From positions 2,969,559-3,033,558 of the forward strand of contig NZ_CP115468.1 of NCBI RefSeq assembly GCF_028462125.1: a stretch of DNA of 64,000 bases, read 5' to 3'. This DNA comes from Leptospira sp. GIMC2001 (GTDB lineage: Bacteria > Spirochaetota > Leptospiria > Leptospirales > Leptospiraceae). Positions 56,162 to 64,000 of this stretch are shown piece by piece; positions within the stretch are counted from its first letter, which is position 1, and each line of letters starts with the position of its first letter. Both the position numbers and the translations under genes were made by a program. The notes under the pieces were generated by a model. That model ran no database searches, had not been told where the DNA came from, and was given only the letters and a program-made list of their open reading frames with translations.

Positions 56162-56559
56162 CCTTTTTTTACCGAGAGAGCGATCCTTGTCACACCCGCT
56201 TTTCGTATAACTCCCATTAACTCAGTAACCTTGCCATAATTCAATCCAGAATCGGCTGATAGAGTCAATCTCATATTTGGTTTGATCTTGGAATCTCGAT
56301 TCAATATTTTAAATAAATTCTCACCTGTAATTTCTTTTCCTTCATGGAGAATCTCTCCATTCTTCATAATTGCGACTTGCACGGATTCTGCAATATTAGG
56401 ATCAGCTTGCTCGGCTTTTGGCAAATTGATATTGATTGATTCCTTTTGAAGAAAATTTGCAGTCACCATAAAAATTACGAGCAACACCAAAATTACATCC
56501 ACCATCGGTGTAATATTGATCCCGGTAATTTCTTCATCATTGGATGATATTGAAGCCAT
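56158..56559 (-). CDS. exbD: ExbD/TolR-family protein
   Basis: 133 residues. One membrane helix (ITPMVDVILVLLVIFMVTANF) with the proton-carrying Asp near residue 22, then a periplasmic domain (LSADSGLNYGKVTELMGVIR). With ExbB it converts proton flow to TonB motion. 10 bp after exbB. Confidence 0.95.
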   Translation of the reverse strand: MASISSNDEEITGINITPMVDVILVLLVIFMVTANFLQKESININLPKAEQADPNIAESVQVAIMKNGEILHEGKEITGENLFKILNRDSKIKPNMRLTLSADSGLNYGKVTELMGVIRKAGVTRIALSVKKG

Positions 56560-56569
56560 AACTTACCTC

Positions 56570-57187
56570 CTATCCTCGTTCTTTGAAAGCGAGAAATTCG
56601 TGGCTGATTATTTCTAAATTCTGGATGATCACTTTCATTTTTCTAGAGAAATAATTATTTGCCATCACCACTGGAATTGCAACCGCAAGTCCGCAAGCTG
56701 TAGCAAGCAGAGCGGTTGATATACTTCTCATCACAACTTCAGCTCCAGCGTTACCCATTGTTCCAAGCCCATAGAAAGCTTTAATCACACCTAACACAGT
56801 CCCAAGCAATCCTATAAAAGGTGCATTGTTACCAAGTGTATTCAAAATCGGAAGCCTTTCTTCCAGTTTAATTTTCTCGGAGATTACACGACCCATAAGC
56901 ATTTCTTGCAAACTTTCTTTCTTATCACCAATGCGGAATAGACCAAACCGTATAAAACGTGTGTAAACACTATCTTGCTGTGCCGCGAGATTTTCCAATG
57001 TATTCGTTGGATTACCATCCCGAATCGAATCAACAAAACTTTCCATTGTTCCTTTTGCCGCATCAGTTGTGTTCTTTCGATAAACAAGATACCTTTCTAG
57101 AAAAACTGCAACAGCAAGAATGCTTGCAAGTCCCATCACAACAAAAATTAATTTCTCACCTAGATCTACAAATTCATTCATCACCAA
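56570..57187 (-). CDS. exbB: ExbB/TolQ/MotA-family proton channel protein
   Basis: 205 residues with three membrane helices. The conserved GLLGTVLGVIKAFYGLG and ALLATACGLAVAIPVVMANN regions (near 125 and 165) form the proton pathway. Overall length and order match ExbB. It follows a lipoprotein gene by 7 bp. Confidence 0.95.
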   Translation of the reverse strand: MVMNEFVDLGEKLIFVVMGLASILAVAVFLERYLVYRKNTTDAAKGTMESFVDSIRDGNPTNTLENLAAQQDSVYTRFIRFGLFRIGDKKESLQEMLMGRVISEKIKLEERLPILNTLGNNAPFIGLLGTVLGVIKAFYGLGTMGNAGAEVVMRSISTALLATACGLAVAIPVVMANNYFSRKMKVIIQNLEIISHEFLAFKERG

Positions 57188-57194
57188 CTCCTAG

Positions 57195-57773
57195 TTATAA
57201 TATTTGAAATAATAAATACAATGATTTTCTATCCTCAGGAATAGAAGTGTTACCTGTCACTCGAATGCAAGAATCAATACAAGACCTAGTGTTCCGATCT
57301 GTTAATGAGGCATTGATCAAATCATCAAACAGCTGTTCACCACAGTTAGACTCAGATGTTTTAGCATTCCAATAGGAAGTCTGACAATTGAAATTACAGG
57401 CAAATGCTCGATCCGTAAAATTCTTATATACCTCGTTTGATCGTTGAATCGAACACAACTGATTGAAATTGCTTGCTTGACCTGATGTAAATACACTGGA
57501 TAGCACTGATTCATTTACAATTGGAAGAGGGAATTCTTTTGCAACAGAAAGACAGTTTAGCGCTGATTGATATGATTCCTGACAAGATGCAATAGGGTCT
57601 GTTGCAGAATTCATCAGATAAGTAAGAATTGCCTGATCTCTAAATTCTTCATCAGGATCCACATCCTCGCTTGCACAGGAGAAAGTAATAAAAATTAAAC
57701 AGAGAATAAGAAAACTTTTTTTATAATCTGTTAAATGTATATTTTCTATAAATTGATTCATTGTAAAAAACAT
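57195..57773 (-). CDS. Cysteine-rich hypothetical lipoprotein of the TonB operon
   Basis: 192 residues. Signal FLILCLIFITFSC with lipobox Cys near 33. The mature part has about eight further Cys (ASCQESYQSALNCLS, CNFNCQ, CIDSCI), probably forming disulfides, and no known domain. It lies 1 bp after the receptor gene and 7 bp before exbB, so it is an integral part of the operon and may be a surface helper of the receptor. Confidence 0.75.
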   Translation of the reverse strand: MFFTMNQFIENIHLTDYKKSFLILCLIFITFSCASEDVDPDEEFRDQAILTYLMNSATDPIASCQESYQSALNCLSVAKEFPLPIVNESVLSSVFTSGQASNFNQLCSIQRSNEVYKNFTDRAFACNFNCQTSYWNAKTSESNCGEQLFDDLINASLTDRNTRSCIDSCIRVTGNTSIPEDRKSLYLLFQIL

Positions 57774-57774
57774 T

Positions 57775-60270
57775 TTAGAATTTAACCTCCATACCTATAT
57801 TGAAGAAAGGAATTACCTGTCCTCCTGGAAGCACAAGAGTTCCAAAGGCTTCAGTCGTATTTGGATTGTTAATTGAATATGGTCGATTGTTATTGAATGA
57901 CTCGCCATTTGGATTTTTTCTCATATAAATATTCACAATTTCTATATACCAATTTATATATCCCCATTCGAAATTGTAAAATTTATCTAACCTGATATCC
58001 AATCTGTGATAGTCTTCCAATCTCTTCGTTCTTCCGTATTCAGCTGTGAACGGATTGTTCGAATAGGTTGGATTGAAATACGGCTGATTGTTGAATTCAT
58101 TTTTGAATCTTCCACCATCATCTCCGATCACAGGAGTCACAGGTGCTGAACTTAGATAGGCCCAACGTAAACCTATTTGAGTGGATTCTTCATATCTCCA
58201 ACCGTAAACAATGTTTGCTATATGAGTTCGATCAAAGCTTGTATTTTGTTCTTTAGAATTGCTATACAACGAGTATAGAAGTCTTTCTTCATCAGCCGAA
58301 CGAATCTGATTGTCTCCTTCAAAGCGCTGAATGATATTATCATTGCGAAAAGATTGTGACCATGTATAAGAAATCCAACCGAACCAATCTCTCTGACCTG
58401 GACGATTCGATTTCTTGACTAATAATTCATATCCATGAGACCAACCATCTCCACGATTCGAAAAACCTTTACCCCTGTTGTAAACAATTGGGTTGGTTAG
58501 TCTCTGTCTAGGATCGGGGTTGATAGAAATTGGTTCCGAAATGAATCCATCCGGAGTGATTAAACTCGAAAATTCATTCTTGAAGGATTCAACTTTGATG
58601 GAATACACTTCTGTGATTTTTTGCTCTATTCCACCAGATTGCTTGAAAGCTTTCTCGAATCGAATATCAGGATTCCCAGTTTCGGAATTATATATATCCG
58701 AAGAACCAAGATTATTCGCATAACGAAAGTAATCTCCTGCTCCTCCGTATAGAGTAAGTCCTTTGCCAATCTCTGGAAAACTATAAGAAACTGTAGCTCG
58801 AGGACCTAGAACTCCTTGATTGGTTAATCCAAGATAGTCATAGCGAACACCTGGAGTAAATGCAAAATTTCCATATTTCAAATGCATAGTTAGATATGCA
58901 TTTGCATATTTAGATTTAGTATTCAAGTCTATCGGTATAGTAGTGAAAGCGGGATTCTGAGTATCAAACGGATTGGGCTGTTGATTGCGTGGATCAATCT
59001 GAACGATGTCTCTTCCATAAGATCTTAAGCTAATTTCTCTAAATTCAGATCCTATATCTAAGTCCAGATATTTTGAAACATTCCATACTGCATCTTGACG
59101 TATTCCAATGTATGCATTTCTTTCTGTCTGCTTACCATCAATAGTACCTAGTTTTGCATTAAAATCACCTAATGGATCATAGTTGATCACTGTCAATCGA
59201 TTGGTGAATTCATTGGTCGGCGTCCAAGTATAACGAAATGCTGTCGTTCTAAATCTCTGACCCGCAGCAATGCTTGCACCGGCTAAGTTCCCAAACACAT
59301 CCTGTGCTGGATCGTTAACTGGTCTGGTTGATGCAGCAGCAGCAAAGCTATCTTCTGCCATCATATTGTAGAACGAAATCTGATGTTCTGTATTGAAATT
59401 ATAAACAACTTTGATCTGCGAGTCTGTATACCGAGGAAGTCGGATTCCGTCAGGCGCAAGCGTACCAAATGTTCGATCTAGGTAACCAATTTTGCCACCG
59501 ATAGCAACATACCCTTTACCATTAAACGCCTTTTTCTGAATCATCGCTGTAGTGTTCCAAAGCGATATTTGAAAAGTTCCATTATCCTTTTCCACACTAT
59601 CCACTGTTTCTATTTCAATGACTCCACCCGTAGCATTGGCATAGTTAGATGGATAGGCACCAGTGTAGATATCGATGGATTTGATCAAATCGTTATGAAT
59701 AACCGACGTCAATCCGTCAAAATGGTAAGGATACAAAATCGGTAAGTCATCATATAAATATGTATTCCAATCGGGATCCGCTCCACGAATGATGATTCCA
59801 TTTGCTCCACCACCAAATCCCACATTCGGTGTAATACCAGGCAAAGTTTCTAAACCTCGTAGAGCTTCACCAAATGAGCCAGGCATCCTTTTTATTTCTT
59901 CGTATTTTACTTTATATCGCGAAACAACAGTTTTATCTTTTTCTCCCGACACCTGAATGGCACCTTTAGGAACTTGTTTCTTATCCGTATAAATTGTAAC
60001 TGTATCTGGAGAACTAGCTAAGGTTGCTTCGATTTCTTGAGTTCCAGTTGGGCGAAGAAGTCGTAATTTATAATTACCTGGCTTTGGAACATCTCCTGTT
60101 ATGATTCCTTCGCTGTCGGTAACATAGATTTTTTTGGTCTCAAATACAAGAACCGATAATCCGGCTTCCCCTTTCTCATTAACCCGACTGTACAGTTTGA
60201 TACGAAAGGTTTCTGCAGCTAACTGAAATACTGTGCCTAGTAAAAAGAATAGTATTAATTGTATCTTCAT
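57775..60270 (-). CDS. TonB-dependent outer-membrane receptor
   Basis: 831 residues. Signal peptide MKIQLILFFLLGTVFQLAAE, a carboxypeptidase-regulatory-like N-terminal domain (about 20-95), a TonB-box candidate region near 105-130, a plug domain (GEALRGLETLPGITPNVGFG, GGVIEIETV near 215) and a 22-strand-type barrel. It imports a scarce ligand across the outer membrane. The ligand is not evident: there is no siderophore-, heme- or B12-specific motif. The C-terminus ends with VKF, typical for barrel proteins. The operon supplies its own TonB, ExbB and ExbD. Confidence 0.93.
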   Translation of the reverse strand: MKIQLILFFLLGTVFQLAAETFRIKLYSRVNEKGEAGLSVLVFETKKIYVTDSEGIITGDVPKPGNYKLRLLRPTGTQEIEATLASSPDTVTIYTDKKQVPKGAIQVSGEKDKTVVSRYKVKYEEIKRMPGSFGEALRGLETLPGITPNVGFGGGANGIIIRGADPDWNTYLYDDLPILYPYHFDGLTSVIHNDLIKSIDIYTGAYPSNYANATGGVIEIETVDSVEKDNGTFQISLWNTTAMIQKKAFNGKGYVAIGGKIGYLDRTFGTLAPDGIRLPRYTDSQIKVVYNFNTEHQISFYNMMAEDSFAAAASTRPVNDPAQDVFGNLAGASIAAGQRFRTTAFRYTWTPTNEFTNRLTVINYDPLGDFNAKLGTIDGKQTERNAYIGIRQDAVWNVSKYLDLDIGSEFREISLRSYGRDIVQIDPRNQQPNPFDTQNPAFTTIPIDLNTKSKYANAYLTMHLKYGNFAFTPGVRYDYLGLTNQGVLGPRATVSYSFPEIGKGLTLYGGAGDYFRYANNLGSSDIYNSETGNPDIRFEKAFKQSGGIEQKITEVYSIKVESFKNEFSSLITPDGFISEPISINPDPRQRLTNPIVYNRGKGFSNRGDGWSHGYELLVKKSNRPGQRDWFGWISYTWSQSFRNDNIIQRFEGDNQIRSADEERLLYSLYSNSKEQNTSFDRTHIANIVYGWRYEESTQIGLRWAYLSSAPVTPVIGDDGGRFKNEFNNQPYFNPTYSNNPFTAEYGRTKRLEDYHRLDIRLDKFYNFEWGYINWYIEIVNIYMRKNPNGESFNNNRPYSINNPNTTEAFGTLVLPGGQVIPFFNIGMEVKF

Positions 60271-60635
60271 AAACTAATTTTCCGCTTTGAGAGATCATTA
60301 AAGTTAAAATACCACGGAATATCCTGAACATCATCTTCTATATACAACAATAAACAGGTGATTGGATAATCTCCTTCCGAACAATCGGTTCGAGTTATAG
60401 AGATTGTACAAAGATCCAGGTTTCTTCTTGACACATCTTCTAAGAGAATAAGTGGAAGTGGTGGAATCTCACGTCCGCACTCTCTTGATTTATAATTTAG
60501 AGCAAAATATATTTCATTATAGGCTTCGTCTCGGTCAACGAGATCTTGTTGAACACAATTATATTGAGTGAAGATTAATCCAATTAGCAGTAGTAATCGC
60601 ATTTTCTTCTTAAGCATAATACTGAAAACATTCAT
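60267..60635 (-). CDS. Hypothetical lipoprotein of the TonB operon
   Basis: 122 residues. Signal MRLLLLIGLIFTQYNC with lipobox. The mature part has several Cys (EIYFALNYKSRECGREIPP, LDLCTISITRTDCSEGDY). It overlaps the receptor and the upstream gene by 4 bp each (ATGA), arguing for a tight link to the receptor. Not recognised. Confidence 0.7.
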   Translation of the reverse strand: MNVFSIMLKKKMRLLLLIGLIFTQYNCVQQDLVDRDEAYNEIYFALNYKSRECGREIPPLPLILLEDVSRRNLDLCTISITRTDCSEGDYPITCLLLYIEDDVQDIPWYFNFNDLSKRKISL

Positions 60636-61003
60636 AATCCTAAGTCCTTTTTCTTGCCGATGACATCACCTTCTACCCTCAGAACGGAAACACTACCCAA
60701 AGGGAAATAATATAGAGTATCATGCCATATTACTAAATTCACAATAGTTTCCCCACCCTCTACTTTCTGCAATGCTTGGCTCAATGCATAATCCATGTTT
60801 AACGGACTTGTGATTGGAATTGCTCCAAACAAGAAGAACGTCGAACTCTCACCTGAACTCCTTCCCAGCTTTTGGTAATCAGTAGAAAGAATTCTTGTTG
60901 CTTCGGGAGAAGGTGTATAGTCTCGAACGATTCCACCTCCAACACAGTGGAAAGCAAAGGAAGAAAAAACCAAAAGAACAGAGAAAACTTTAATGAGTTT
61001 CAT
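60632..61003 (-). CDS. Hypothetical TRL-like lipoprotein of the TonB operon
   Basis: 123 residues from ATG 61003: MKLIKVFSVLLVFSSFAFHC is a normal lipoprotein signal. A longer form from GTG 61060 has GAGG 9 nt upstream, so either may be used. The mature part FFLFGAIPITSPLNMDYALS then ETIVNLVIWHDTLYYFPLG is similar in layout to its neighbour and to TRL-like lipoproteins. Overlaps the downstream gene by 4 bp. Confidence 0.68.
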   Translation of the reverse strand: MKLIKVFSVLLVFSSFAFHCVGGGIVRDYTPSPEATRILSTDYQKLGRSSGESSTFFLFGAIPITSPLNMDYALSQALQKVEGGETIVNLVIWHDTLYYFPLGSVSVLRVEGDVIGKKKDLGL

Positions 61004-61063
61004 AGCAGTTTTTGATTTCAGTGAATTGCTTTTTAGATTATGAACGAGATTCGGATCCACAAT

Positions 61064-61441
61064 TCATTTCCTCTTGTTACGATCAGTCGGTGGGGCATTA
61101 TCCCATTTAATCGCGTCAGCTGAGATTCCAAAACGATGAACAACAAAAAATAAATATATAGATTTTTCATTGAAATATCGAATGTTTACGAGCGCATCAG
61201 CTTCCGCTGAATGAATCATCTTTTCAATTAGAGGTTCAATTGGAGGCTTATTAAAAGAGCTACCCATAATACCAATGTCCAAGCCATACCATGAAACCTC
61301 GTCAGTCACTGGCGCGATGATTGTGTATTTTCTGTCACCAAAAGGAATATTGCTAGTTGCAAGTCCTGCACTGCTTGTCGCACAGTTATTCAGCAAAATT
61401 ACACAAACGAGAGAGAAATATAGAATCAGATTTTTTTTCAT
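61064..61441 (-). CDS. Hypothetical TRL-like lipoprotein of the TonB operon
   Basis: 125 residues from ATG 61441, giving MKKNLILYFSLVCVILLNNC, a standard lipoprotein signal; the frame extends to ATG 61474. The mature part (PIEPLIEKMIHSAEADALVN, IRYFNEKSIYLFFVVHRFG) resembles TRL-like small lipoproteins and the next gene, so the two may be old duplicates. It lies 10 bp after a small ORF. Confidence 0.68.
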   Translation of the reverse strand: MKKNLILYFSLVCVILLNNCATSSAGLATSNIPFGDRKYTIIAPVTDEVSWYGLDIGIMGSSFNKPPIEPLIEKMIHSAEADALVNIRYFNEKSIYLFFVVHRFGISADAIKWDNAPPTDRNKRK

Positions 61442-61451
61442 TTTTAATTTT

Positions 61452-61610
61452 CTATTTTTGATTATCATTTTCATTCTTCTTCACATCCAATTCAGTTTTA
61501 ACTTTCTTATTTGATTTTACTTTTTTGGAAAAACTATCCATTGGTAGGATATTCAATTGAGATGATTGCGAATGATTATTTATTTCCCAAGACAACATCG
61601 TAAGAATCAT
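61452..61610 (-). CDS. Predicted small protein heading the TonB operon
   Basis: A 52-codon frame begins at ATG 61610, with a strong SD (GGAGG at 61615-61619, 4 nt before). The protein starts MILTMLSWEINNHSQSSQLN and ends in a Lys/Asn-rich tail. It has no signal peptide or known motif. It ends TAG 61452-61454, 10 bp before the next gene start. The SD is the main support. It may be a leader peptide controlling the operon, or a true small protein. Confidence 0.5.
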   Translation of the reverse strand: MILTMLSWEINNHSQSSQLNILPMDSFSKKVKSNKKVKTELDVKKNENDNQK

Positions 61611-61620
61611 AAAGCCTCCG

Positions 61621-61643
61621 TATAATTATCTAAAATAATTATA
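61621..61643 (-). promoter_or_regulatory. Operator-like palindrome before the TonB operon
   Basis: TATAATTAT-CTAAA-ATAATTATA: perfect 9-bp arms with a 5-bp centre, directly before the SD of the small ORF. On the minus strand it begins TATAAT, a possible -10 box; a TTGACA lies farther upstream (61677-61672) but at a non-ideal distance. Size and AT content would suit a metal-type (Fur-family) or other repressor. Confidence 0.55.
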
Positions 61644-61747
61644 TTTGAGAAATTTACAAATTTATCCAGGTTGTCAAGTCATTAACATAGATGAGGTCAG
61701 TGTAATTATGCTACTAGGAGCCATCGACACTTAGTTGGGAATTAACG

Positions 61748-63016
61748 CTATTTAGTTAGTCCATAAATAGTTATCGGATCCTTTTTCCCACGTATTTGAA
61801 CATTTGCAATATTAACCACATTGTAATCATTGCGAATTTCCTGGGCAAATTGTTCTGAGAACAAAATGTCCACGTTATGCTCTTTGCATAAGGATTCGAT
61901 CCGACTTGCTACATTTACTGTATCACCAATTACAGTGTATTCCAATCTTTCTAATGAACCGATATTTCCAGAGACCGCATCACCATAATGTATGCCAATG
62001 CCTTGATGGATCGTATGAAGATTATCAATTTTGCGAGCTTCATTGAATAAAACCAATGCTTGTTGCATTTTCATTGCACATCGAATTGCGCGAAGAGAAT
62101 CATCAGGACTAGGATTTGGCGTACCAAATGTAACCATGATTCCATCTCCTAAAAATTTATCAATGGTTCCTCCTTCTGAGTATATTACTTCAACCATTCG
62201 CGAATGGTAGTCTCTCAAGAAATCAACAACTTCCACTGCTTCCATGGATTCGCTCATAGAAGTAAAGCTTCGTATATCCGAAAACATCACGACAACCTTA
62301 GATTTCTTAGCAAGAAATATTGTATCATCTTGCTTGATCTGTTCCAAGATTCCAGGAGAGAAATACCTACCCATTTGATTATTCTGAACTTCATAATTGA
62401 CAGCTTCAAATAATGACTTGCGATACGAGTAAGTAATGATTGAAAAGAGAATTCCTTCAGCTGTGATTGTAATTGAGAATAATAAATAAAAGGTCGGTAT
62501 GATTGAGGGAGAAAAGAAATTTTCAATCATACTATCCGTATAAATTGTACGTGGATCTTGAACTACAATATAGAAAACGAAAGCCCATATACAATTGAAG
62601 ATCATAGCAACGATAATTGGATATGCTGGTCGAATAGCGAGGGCATTGATTCCAATAAATACAACTGCCATCGTTGGAAGCGATGTTTTAAGCAAATAGG
62701 TCGAAGGTACATTCTCATAAAATCCAACAGAAAGATACCAAGTGTAGAGCAAGAATCCCATAAGAAAACCGTCAAAAAGAATTCCAGAATAACCAATCAA
62801 TCCTAAATAATTCTCTTTTCGAATCATATAAAGTGAGAATAAAGAAAAACATATAAATATAACACTAATCGATACAACACTCACAACTTCTTGAATTGAA
62901 TGATGGGTAATCGTATGAGCAAGTGCTAGAGTAATTAGCATCACAAGTCGAAACAATATGCTAAACACAAGACCACGCTTTTCTTTATTTCTTAAAATTA
63001 AATCAACTTGTCTCAA
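61748..63016 (-). CDS. Membrane-bound class III adenylate/guanylate cyclase
   Basis: 422 residues. Six membrane segments (about 18-190) precede a class III catalytic domain (about 225-410). VVMFSDIRSFTSMSE and TIDKFLGDGIMVTFG supply the metal Asp pair and the purine-selecting Lys. LEYTVIGDTVNVASRIE contains a Thr at the second purine position and the catalytic Asn/Arg. The Lys/Thr pair is mostly found in adenylate cyclases. A dimer is needed for activity. Separated from the TonB operon by about 100 bp with no clear terminator. Confidence 0.92.
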   Translation of the reverse strand: MRQVDLILRNKEKRGLVFSILFRLVMLITLALAHTITHHSIQEVVSVVSISVIFICFSLFSLYMIRKENYLGLIGYSGILFDGFLMGFLLYTWYLSVGFYENVPSTYLLKTSLPTMAVVFIGINALAIRPAYPIIVAMIFNCIWAFVFYIVVQDPRTIYTDSMIENFFSPSIIPTFYLLFSITITAEGILFSIITYSYRKSLFEAVNYEVQNNQMGRYFSPGILEQIKQDDTIFLAKKSKVVVMFSDIRSFTSMSESMEAVEVVDFLRDYHSRMVEVIYSEGGTIDKFLGDGIMVTFGTPNPSPDDSLRAIRCAMKMQQALVLFNEARKIDNLHTIHQGIGIHYGDAVSGNIGSLERLEYTVIGDTVNVASRIESLCKEHNVDILFSEQFAQEIRNDYNVVNIANVQIRGKKDPITIYGLTK

Positions 63017-63170
63017 ATTACTATCCTCAGATTTTTATTGATTGAATCAAAATTCCCCGTTTGCATCAAAACATAACTTTGGGTTCTAATTGAAATCCAA
63101 CCTATTATTCTCTCAATTCTAAAACTTCCTTGACTCAGTTCTCAACCCACTTCCATATTAAAAAAACATC

Positions 63171-63848
63171 ATGAAAGGAAATGAAAGGATTCTTATTGTG
63201 GAAGATGAACCTGGTATCCAGGAAACATTAAAAATCTCCCTGGAACTGGATGGTTATCTTCCAATAATCGCGGCAACCGCAAAAGAATGCTTAGACTTCT
63301 TAGACGAACATATTCATCTTATAATATTGGACATTGGCTTACCTGATCAAAATGGTTTTGAATTACTAAAAAATATTCGTAAAACTTCAAAAATTCCCAT
63401 AATTCTGCTGACTGCTAGGAATTCTGAGACAGACAAAGTCGTAGGTCTCGAATTAGAAGCAGATGATTACGTTGTAAAACCGTTTAGTCCAAGAGAATTG
63501 ATGGCGAGAATACGAGCTGTCCTTCGTAGATCCTCCAACTTCACGACCGAAAATAGTTCAATATTTCAAATAGATGAGAATAAGAAAATTATATTATATA
63601 GAGGAAAGTCTTTACCACTCTCTCCCTACGAATATAAAACACTTTTGCTTTTTATTAAACGACAAGGTACTATTTTTACGCGAGAAGAAATTATGGACTT
63701 AGTCTGGACAACACCGGAAGATAGCTTCGACCGTGCAGTTGATACAGTTATAAAAAACATCAGATCAAGACTAAAGGAGATTGATCCTAATTCTGACCCA
63801 ATCGAAACAAGAAGGGGAATAGGATATGGATTGAAGAATGATATATGA
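63171..63848 (+). CDS. CreB-like OmpR-family response regulator
   Basis: 225 residues. Receiver with acidic pair VEDE, Asp54 in LIILDIGLPDQ, Thr in LLTARN and Lys in YVVKPFSPRE, then an OmpR-type winged helix (LSPYEYKTLLLFIKR, DRAVDTVIKNIRSRLK, RRGIGYGL). The C-terminal part closely resembles CreB, whose partner is the sensor CreC. The stop overlaps the next start by 4 bp (ATGA), and that gene reads like CreC. Confidence 0.93.
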   Translation: MKGNERILIVEDEPGIQETLKISLELDGYLPIIAATAKECLDFLDEHIHLIILDIGLPDQNGFELLKNIRKTSKIPIILLTARNSETDKVVGLELEADDYVVKPFSPRELMARIRAVLRRSSNFTTENSSIFQIDENKKIILYRGKSLPLSPYEYKTLLLFIKRQGTIFTREEIMDLVWTTPEDSFDRAVDTVIKNIRSRLKEIDPNSDPIETRRGIGYGLKNDI

Positions 63849-64000
63849 ATTTATGGATTAGACTTGTAATCGGTTTTTTTTTATCCTAATATTAGGATTT
63901 TACTATCTTATCAATAAAACAATTGATACAATACGTCCGCAATATTTAGAAACTGTTGAAGAATCCATCAATGATACATCCAATGTCTTATCGTCTCTCA
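63845..64000 (+). pseudogene. CreC-like sensor kinase, frame broken at a T9 tract (partial)
   Basis: ATG 63845 overlaps the CreB-like stop. The frame reads MNLWIRLVIGFFLS and stops at TAA after 14 codons. One extra T in the run of nine would let it continue as ILILGFYYLINKTIDTIRPQ then YLETVEESINDTSNVLSSL to the window edge. That text matches the N-terminus of CreC (a membrane helix, then a K/R-x-x-P and Thr/Asp-rich part). The gene may be broken, phase-variable through the T tract, rescued by slippage, or contain a sequencing error. Confidence 0.65.

Overview
The window reads as chromosome of a Leptospira-type spirochete. Evidence: two flagellar sheath genes (flaA2-flaA1) preceded by a PUR-domain gene of the spirochete BpuR type, a very long GreA fused to a helical N-terminal region, many lipoproteins with loose spirochetal lipoboxes, AT-rich DNA, and intergenic DNA full of dispersed hairpin-rich repeats. 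No rRNA, tRNA, CRISPR array or prophage was seen.

Layout. 1-1575: end of a probable aminotransferase gene, leuB and a stand-alone receiver protein with a degenerate phosphorylation pocket. 1636-4990 (minus): pgeF, a GT-C-like membrane protein and a kinase-fold protein in one overlapping operon. 5050-8442: a peptide-binding lipoprotein and a GH13 hydrolase head to head with overlapping starts. 8445-15708 (minus): lptE-like, fur-like, tgt, STAS antagonist, LysM lipoprotein, nadC and bifunctional rel. 15809-17599: M23 peptidase ending inside a repeat. 17984-23011 (minus): GreA fusion, flaA1, flaA2, PUR protein. 23134-26167: HisKA_2-type kinase, then groES-groEL with a promoter framed by two CIRCE copies.

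26230-31770 is accessory: composite repeats, an intact IS3-family element (27355-28618) sitting inside one repeat copy, a DUF433/DUF5615 toxin-antitoxin-like pair, and two orphan small membrane or lipoprotein genes. 31767-40358: divergent SDR/ArsR pair with an operator-like palindrome, a patatin plus ABC1-kinase pair, a 1154-residue protein with nine Calx-beta-like repeats, a small frameshifted gene, and a second, inverted copy of a repeat found next to the IS. 40359-41935: Rpn-type nuclease gene and another repeat block ending at the nth stop codon.

41927-55506 is mostly housekeeping: nth, rpmB, LOG protein, a mutarotase-like enzyme, SppA, an MBOAT acyltransferase, PBP1A-type enzyme, MBL hydrolase, rhomboid protease and lipoate ligase. 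55562-61610 (minus) is a self-contained TonB system: a new small ORF, lipoproteins, a TonB-dependent receptor, ExbB, ExbD and TonB, with a perfect 9-bp inverted repeat at the front and a strong terminator at the end. 61748-64000: a membrane class III nucleotide cyclase and a CreB-like regulator followed by a CreC-like kinase whose frame breaks at a T9 tract.

The observations most worth following are the self-contained TonB locus with its operator-like palindrome and unannotated small gene, the hairpin repeat family whose arms appear to co-vary and which abuts stop codons, the double CIRCE promoter, the PUR-flaA linkage, and the T9-interrupted kinase.
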